Assembly: GCA_037176725.1 (NCBI GenBank)
Contig: JAZBRS010000077.1
Coordinates: 2,418,001 to 2,482,000, forward strand
Reading direction: 5' to 3'
Source of the DNA: Posidonia oceanica
Lineage: Eukaryota > Streptophyta > Magnoliopsida > Alismatales > Posidoniaceae
Length of the DNA: 64,000 bases
Both the position numbers and the translations under genes were made by a program. This document shows positions 58,987 to 64,000 of this stretch, in pieces. Under the pieces are notes generated by a model. The model saw only the letters and a list, made by a program, of their open reading frames with translations, ran no database searches and was not told the DNA's origin. How positions within the stretch are numbered: the stretch's first letter is position 1; each line of letters opens with the position of its first letter.

Positions 58987-61900
58987 GATTAGGGTTGCAC
59001 TTATCCTTCCTGACCACTTCCGGGTCTTGATAGGGCTTGCACCTATCATTCCTGGCAGTCCGGTCTTGATAAGGCTTGCACTTATCATTCCTGTCGGTTC
59101 GATTTTGATAAGGCCTGCACTTATCGTTCCTGACCTCTTCCAGCTCTTGTTAGGGCTTGCTCCTATCATTCCTGGCGGTCCGATCTTGATAAGGCTTGTA
59201 CTTATCGTTCCAGACCTCGTCCGGGTCTAGATAGGGCTAGCACCTATCATTCCTGGTGGTCGGGTCTTGATAAGGCTTGCACTTATCATTCCTGTCGGTC
59301 CGGTCTTGATATGGCTTGCACTTATCATTCCTGGCCTCTTTCGGGTCTTGATAGGGCTTGCACCTATCATTCTTGGTGGTCCGGTCTTGATAAGGCCTAC
59401 ACTTATCATTCCCGGCCTCCTCCGGGTCTTGGTAGGGCTTGCACCAATCATTCCTGGCGGTCCAGTCGTGATGAGGCTCGCACCTATCATTCCTGACCCC
59501 ATCCTGGTCATGATAGGGCTTGCACCTACCCTTCCTCGCGATCTAGTCATGATATGGCTTGCACATATCATTCCTGACCTCCTCCGGGTCTTGATTGGGC
59601 TTGCACCTATCATTCCTGGCGGTCCTGTCTTGATAAGGCTTGCACTTATCATTCCCGGCCTCTTCCTGGTCATGATAGGGCTTGCACCTATCATTCCTGG
59701 CGGTCTGGTCTTGATAAGGCCTGCACTTATCATTTCTGACCTCTTCCTGGTCTTGATAGGACTTCTAGCGATCATTCCTGGCGGTCCGGTCATGATAATG
59801 CTTGCACTAATCATTCCTGACCTCTTCTAGGTCAGGATAGGGCTTGCACCAATCATTCCAGTCAGTCCGGTATTGATGAGGCTTGCACTTATCAATCCTG
59901 GCCTCTTCCGGGTCTCGATCGGGCTAGTAGCTGTCATTCCAGGCAGTCCGGTCTTGATAATGCTTGTACTTACCATTTCGGACCTCTTCTGGGTCATGAT
60001 AGGGCTTGCACCAATTGTACCTGGCGGTCCGGTCATGATATGGCTTGCACTTATCATTCCTGACCACTTCCTGGTCTTGATAGGGCTTGCACCTATCATT
60101 TCAGGCGGTCCGGTCTTGAATAGGCTTGCACCTATCATTCTTGGCGGTCCGATCTTGATATGGCTTGCACTTGTCATTCCTGACCACTTCCTGACTTGAT
60201 AGGGCTTGCACCAATCATTCCTGGCAGTCCGGTCATGATAAGGCTTGCACAAATCATTCCTGTCAGTCCGGTTTTGATAAGGCTTGCACTTACCCATCTG
60301 GGCCTCTACTGGGTCTTGATAGGGCTTGAACCTATCATTCCTCATGGTCCGATCTTGATTAGGCTTGCACTTATCATTCCTGACCCCTTCCAAGTATTGG
60401 TAGGACTTGCACCTGTCCTTCCTTGTGGTCCGGTCTTGATAAGGCTTGCACTTAACATTCCTGACCTCTTCCGGGTCGCGATAGGGCTTGCACCTCCCAT
60501 TCCTGGCGGTCCGGTCTTGATAAGGCTTGCACTTATCATTACTGACCTCTTCCTGTTCTTGATAGGGCTTGCACCAATCATTCCTGGTGGTCCGGTCTTG
60601 ATTAGACTTGCAATTATCATTCCTGGCCTCTTCTGGGTCTTGATAGGGCATGCACCTACCATTCCTGGTGGTCTGGTCCTGATAAGGCTAGCACTTATCA
60701 TTCCTGACCTCTTCCGGGTCTTGTTAGGGCTTGCACCTATCATTCCTGGCACTCCGATCTTGATATGGCGTGTACTTATCGTTCCTGACCTCTTCCAAGT
60801 CTCGATAGGGCTTGCTTCTATCATTCCAGGTGGTCGGGTCATGATAAGGCTTACACCTATCATTCCTGGCGGTTCGGTCTAGATAGGGCTTGCACCTATC
60901 ATTCCTGTCAGTCCGGTCTTGATAAGGCTTGCACTTATCATTACTGGCCACTTCTGGGTCTTGATAGGGCTTGCTCCAATCAATCCAAGTGGTGCGGTCT
61001 AGTTAAGACTTGCACTAATCATTCCTAGCCTCTTCCGGGTCTTGATAGGGCTTGCACCTATCATTCCTGGCTGTCCGATCCTGATGAGGCTTGCACTTAT
61101 CATTCCTAACCTCTTCTGGGTCATGATAGGGCTTGAACCTATCATTCCTAGCAGTCCGGTCTTGATAAGGCTTGCACTTATCTTTCCTGGCCTCTTCCGA
61201 GTCCTGATAGGGCTTGCACCTAACATTCTAGGCGGTCCGGTCTTGATAAGGCTTGCACTTATCGTTCCTGACCCCTTCCTGGTCTTGATAGGGCATGCTC
61301 CTATCCTACCTCGCGGTCTGGTCATGATAAGGCTTGCACTAATCAATACTGACCTCTTCTGGCTCTTGATAGGACTTGCACCTATCATTCCTGGCGGCCC
61401 AGTCTAGATGAGGCATGCACTAATCATTCCTGGCCTCTTCCGGGTCTTGATAGGGCTTGCACCAATCATTCCTGGCGGTCCGGTCTTGATTAGGCTTGAA
61501 CTTATCATTCCTGACCTCTTTCGGGTCTGGATAGAGCTTGCACCTAACATTCCTGGCTGTCCGGTCATGATAAGGCTTGCACTTATCTGTCCGGACCTCT
61601 TCCTGGACTTGATAGGGCTTGCTCCTCTCATTCTTGTCGGTCCGGTCCTGATACGGCTTGCACTTATCATTCCTGGCATCTTCAGGTCTTGATCGGGACT
61701 GCACCTATCATTCCTATCGGTCCGGTCTTGATAACGCATGCACTTAACATTGCTGTCAGTCGGGTCTTGATACGGCTTGCACTTATCATTCCTGGCCTCT
61801 TTCGGGTCTTGATAGGGCTCGCACCTATCATTCCTGGTGGTCCGGTCATGATTAGGCCAGCACTTATCATTCCCGGCCTCCTCGGGGTCTTGATAGGGCT

Positions 61901-64000
61901 TGCACCAATCATTCCTGGCGGTCCAGTCTTGATAAGGCTAGCACTTATCATTCCTTCCCCCTTCCTGGTCATGATAAGGCTTGCACCTATCGGTCCTCGC
62001 GGTCTGGTCTCAATAAGGCTTGCACTTATCATTCCTGACCTCCTCCGGGTCTTGATGGGGCTTGCACCAATCATTCCTGGCGGTCCTGTCTTGATAAGGC
62101 AAGCACTTATCGTTCCCGGCCTCTTCCTGGTCTTGATAGGGCTTGCACCTATCATTCCAGGCGGTCCAGTCTTGATAATGCTTGCACTTATCGTTCCTGA
62201 CCTCTTCAGGGTCTTGATAGGGCATGCACCTATCATTCCTAGCAGTCCGGTCTTGATAAGGCTTGCACGTATCAGTCCTAACCTCTTCCTGGTCTTGATA
62301 GGGCTTGCACCAATCATTCCTGGCGGTCTGGTCTTGATAAGGCTTGCACCTATCATTCTTGGCAGTCCGGTCTAGATATGGCTTGCACTTATCATTCCTG
62401 ACCTCCTCCTGTTCTTGATAGGGCTTGCACCTATCATTCCAGGTAGTCTGGTCATGATAATGCTTGCACTAATGATTCTTGTCGGTCCGATTTTGATAAG
62501 GCCTACACTTCTCCTTCTGGGCTTCTTTCGTGTCTTGATAGGGCTTGCACCTACCATTCCAGGCGGTCCGATCTTGATAAGGCTAGCAAATTTCATTCCG
62601 GACCTCTTTTCGTTCGTGTTAGGGCTTGCACCTATCATTCCAGGCAGTCCAGTCTTGATAAGGCTTGTACGTATCATTCCTGACCTCTTCCGGGTCCTGA
62701 TAGGGCTTGCACCTATCATTCCTGGTGGTCGGGTCTTGATAAGGCTTGCACTTATCATTCCTAGCCTCTTCTGGGTCTTGATAGGGCTTGCACCTGTCAT
62801 TCCTGGTGGTCCAGTCTTGATAAGGCTAGCACTTATCATTCTTGACCCCTTCCTAGTCTTGATAGAGCTTGCGCCTATCATTCCTGGCGGTCCGATCTTG
62901 ATATGGCTTGCACGAATCATTACTAACCTCTTCCTGGTTTTGATAGGGCTTGCACCTATCATTACTGACGGTCCATCTTTGATAAGGCTTGCACTTATCA
63001 TTCCTAACCTCTTCCGGGTCTTGATAGGGCTTGCACCAATCATTCCAGGCGGTCCGGTCTTGATAAGGCTTGCACCTATCATTCCTGGCAGTCCGGTCTA
63101 TATATGGCTTGCACTTAACAATCCTGACCTCTTCCCGGTCTTGATAGGGCTTGCACCTATCATTCCGGGCAGTCTGGTCTTGATAATGCTTGCACTAATC
63201 ATTCTTGTCGGTCCAGTTTTGATATGGCCTGCACTTCTCCTTCTGGGCCTCTTTCGTGTCTTGATAGGGCTAGCACATATCATTTCTCGTCGTCCGGTCA
63301 AGATAAGGCTTGCACTTATCATTCCTGACCCCTTCCTGGTCTTGATAGGACTTGCACCTATCCTTCCTCGCGGTCCAGTATTGATAAGGCTTGCACTTAT
63401 CGTTCCTGACCCCTTCCTGGTCATGATAGGACTTGCACCTACCATTCCAGGTGGTCCGATCTTGATACGGCTTGCACTTATCATTCCTGACCTCTTCTTG
63501 TTCTTGATAGGGCTTGCACCTAACATTCCTGGTGGTTTAGTCTGGAGAAGGCTTGCACTTATCAATCCTGGACTCTTCCGGGTCTTGATAGGGCTTGCAC
63601 CGATCATTCCTGGTGGTCCGGCCTTGATAATGCATGCCCTTATCATTGCTGACCTCTTCAGGGTCTTGATAGGGCATGCACCTATCGTTCCTGGCTGTCC
63701 TGTCTTGATAAGGCTTGCACTTATCATTCCTAACCTCTTCCTGGTGATGATAGGGCTTGCACCAATCACTCCTGGCAGTTCGGTCTTGATAAGGCTTGCA
63801 CCTATTATTCCAGGCGGTCCAGTCATGATCAGGCTTGTACGTATCATTCCTGACCTCTTCCGGGTCCAGATAGGGCTTGCACCTATCATTCCTGGTGGTC
63901 GGGTCTTGATAAGGCTTGCACTTATCATTCCTGGCCTCTTCTGGGTCTTGATAGGGAGTGCACCTGTCATTCCCAGCGATCCTGTCTTGATGAGACCTGC
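58987..64000. repeat. Higher-order repeat copy 2 of the satellite, open at window end
   Basis: Matches copy 1 in order until about 63118 (offset 6257 after the 39-bp change). From about 63125 it resembles 56142 onward instead, so a further internal duplication has shuffled the order. The copy is cut by the window edge. Confidence 0.8.

Larger units (their letters stand above)
52207..64000. repeat. Satellite array, alternating 39/42-bp units (81-bp dimer)
   Basis: Two unit types alternate. Type A (39 bp) follows the pattern TTGATAGGGCTTGCACCTAT + CATTCCTGGCGGTCCGGTC; type B (42 bp) TTGATAAGGCTTGCACTTAT + CATTCCTGACCTCTTCCGGG + TC. About 145 dimers fill the window to its right edge. Units differ from each other at several places, so the array is not freshly made. 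Each has a dyad (GATARG-N7-CYTATC). Long frames on both strands exist only because both unit lengths are multiples of three; none spans the array. Confidence 0.95.

Noticed and set aside
52207..64000. CRISPR array
   Set aside because: Regular short dyad repeats at ~40 bp spacing look superficially similar, but there are no unique spacers, the whole unit is repeated, and the context is a plant retrotransposon region without cas genes.

Overview
The window is repetitive plant (probably eudicot) chromosomal DNA. The evidence is two giant Ty3/gypsy LTR retrotransposons of the Tat/Ogre type, each with a dual RNase H, an extra plant-mobile-domain-like ORF and ~5.9-kb LTRs, followed by a tandem satellite array. 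I found no ordinary host gene, tRNA, rRNA or prokaryotic feature. The species cannot be named from the sequence alone.

Layout. (1) 1-24114, + strand: element 1. It consists of a 5' LTR (1-4451, its first ~1.4 kb outside the window), PBS (4453-4470), leader, a gag-PR-RT-RH-aRH-INT polyprotein frame (5786-14560) broken by three in-frame TAGs, an A-rich spacer, an uninterrupted 400-aa PMD/DUF7745-like ORF (16050-17252), a 3' UTR of 3.7 kb made largely of short tandem repeats, a PPT, and a 3' LTR (20983-24114) cut off part way. (2) 24115-49305, - strand: element 2, of the same family and layout but more decayed. Its 3' LTR (24115-27740, also cut off) meets element 1's 3' LTR head to head at 24114/24115, so the two elements form a ~49-kb inverted pair. 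Its 5' LTR is 43343-49305. (3) 49306-52206, - strand: a fragment of a third LTR of the same family, into whose internal 30-bp minisatellite element 2 inserted. (4) 52207-64000 and beyond: a satellite of alternating 39- and 42-bp units (81-bp dimer, about 145 dimers in view), itself arranged in a higher-order repeat of about 6.3-6.8 kb.

The most interesting signal is a small dyad motif found in both the satellite and the element 3' UTRs. Every unit carries a short inverted repeat whose arms change together: GATAAG/CTTATC and GATAGG/CCTATC in the satellite; GATAG/CTATC, GACAG/CTGTC and GGTAG/CTACC in the 3' UTRs. Together with the shared string CTTATCATTC, this suggests that the satellite grew out of the hypervariable 3' UTR of a Tat-type element. 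A second conserved structure is an inverted repeat that brackets the PPT and the first 16 bases of the 3' LTR in both elements.

All coordinates and sequence comparisons were made by eye; percent identities are rough estimates.
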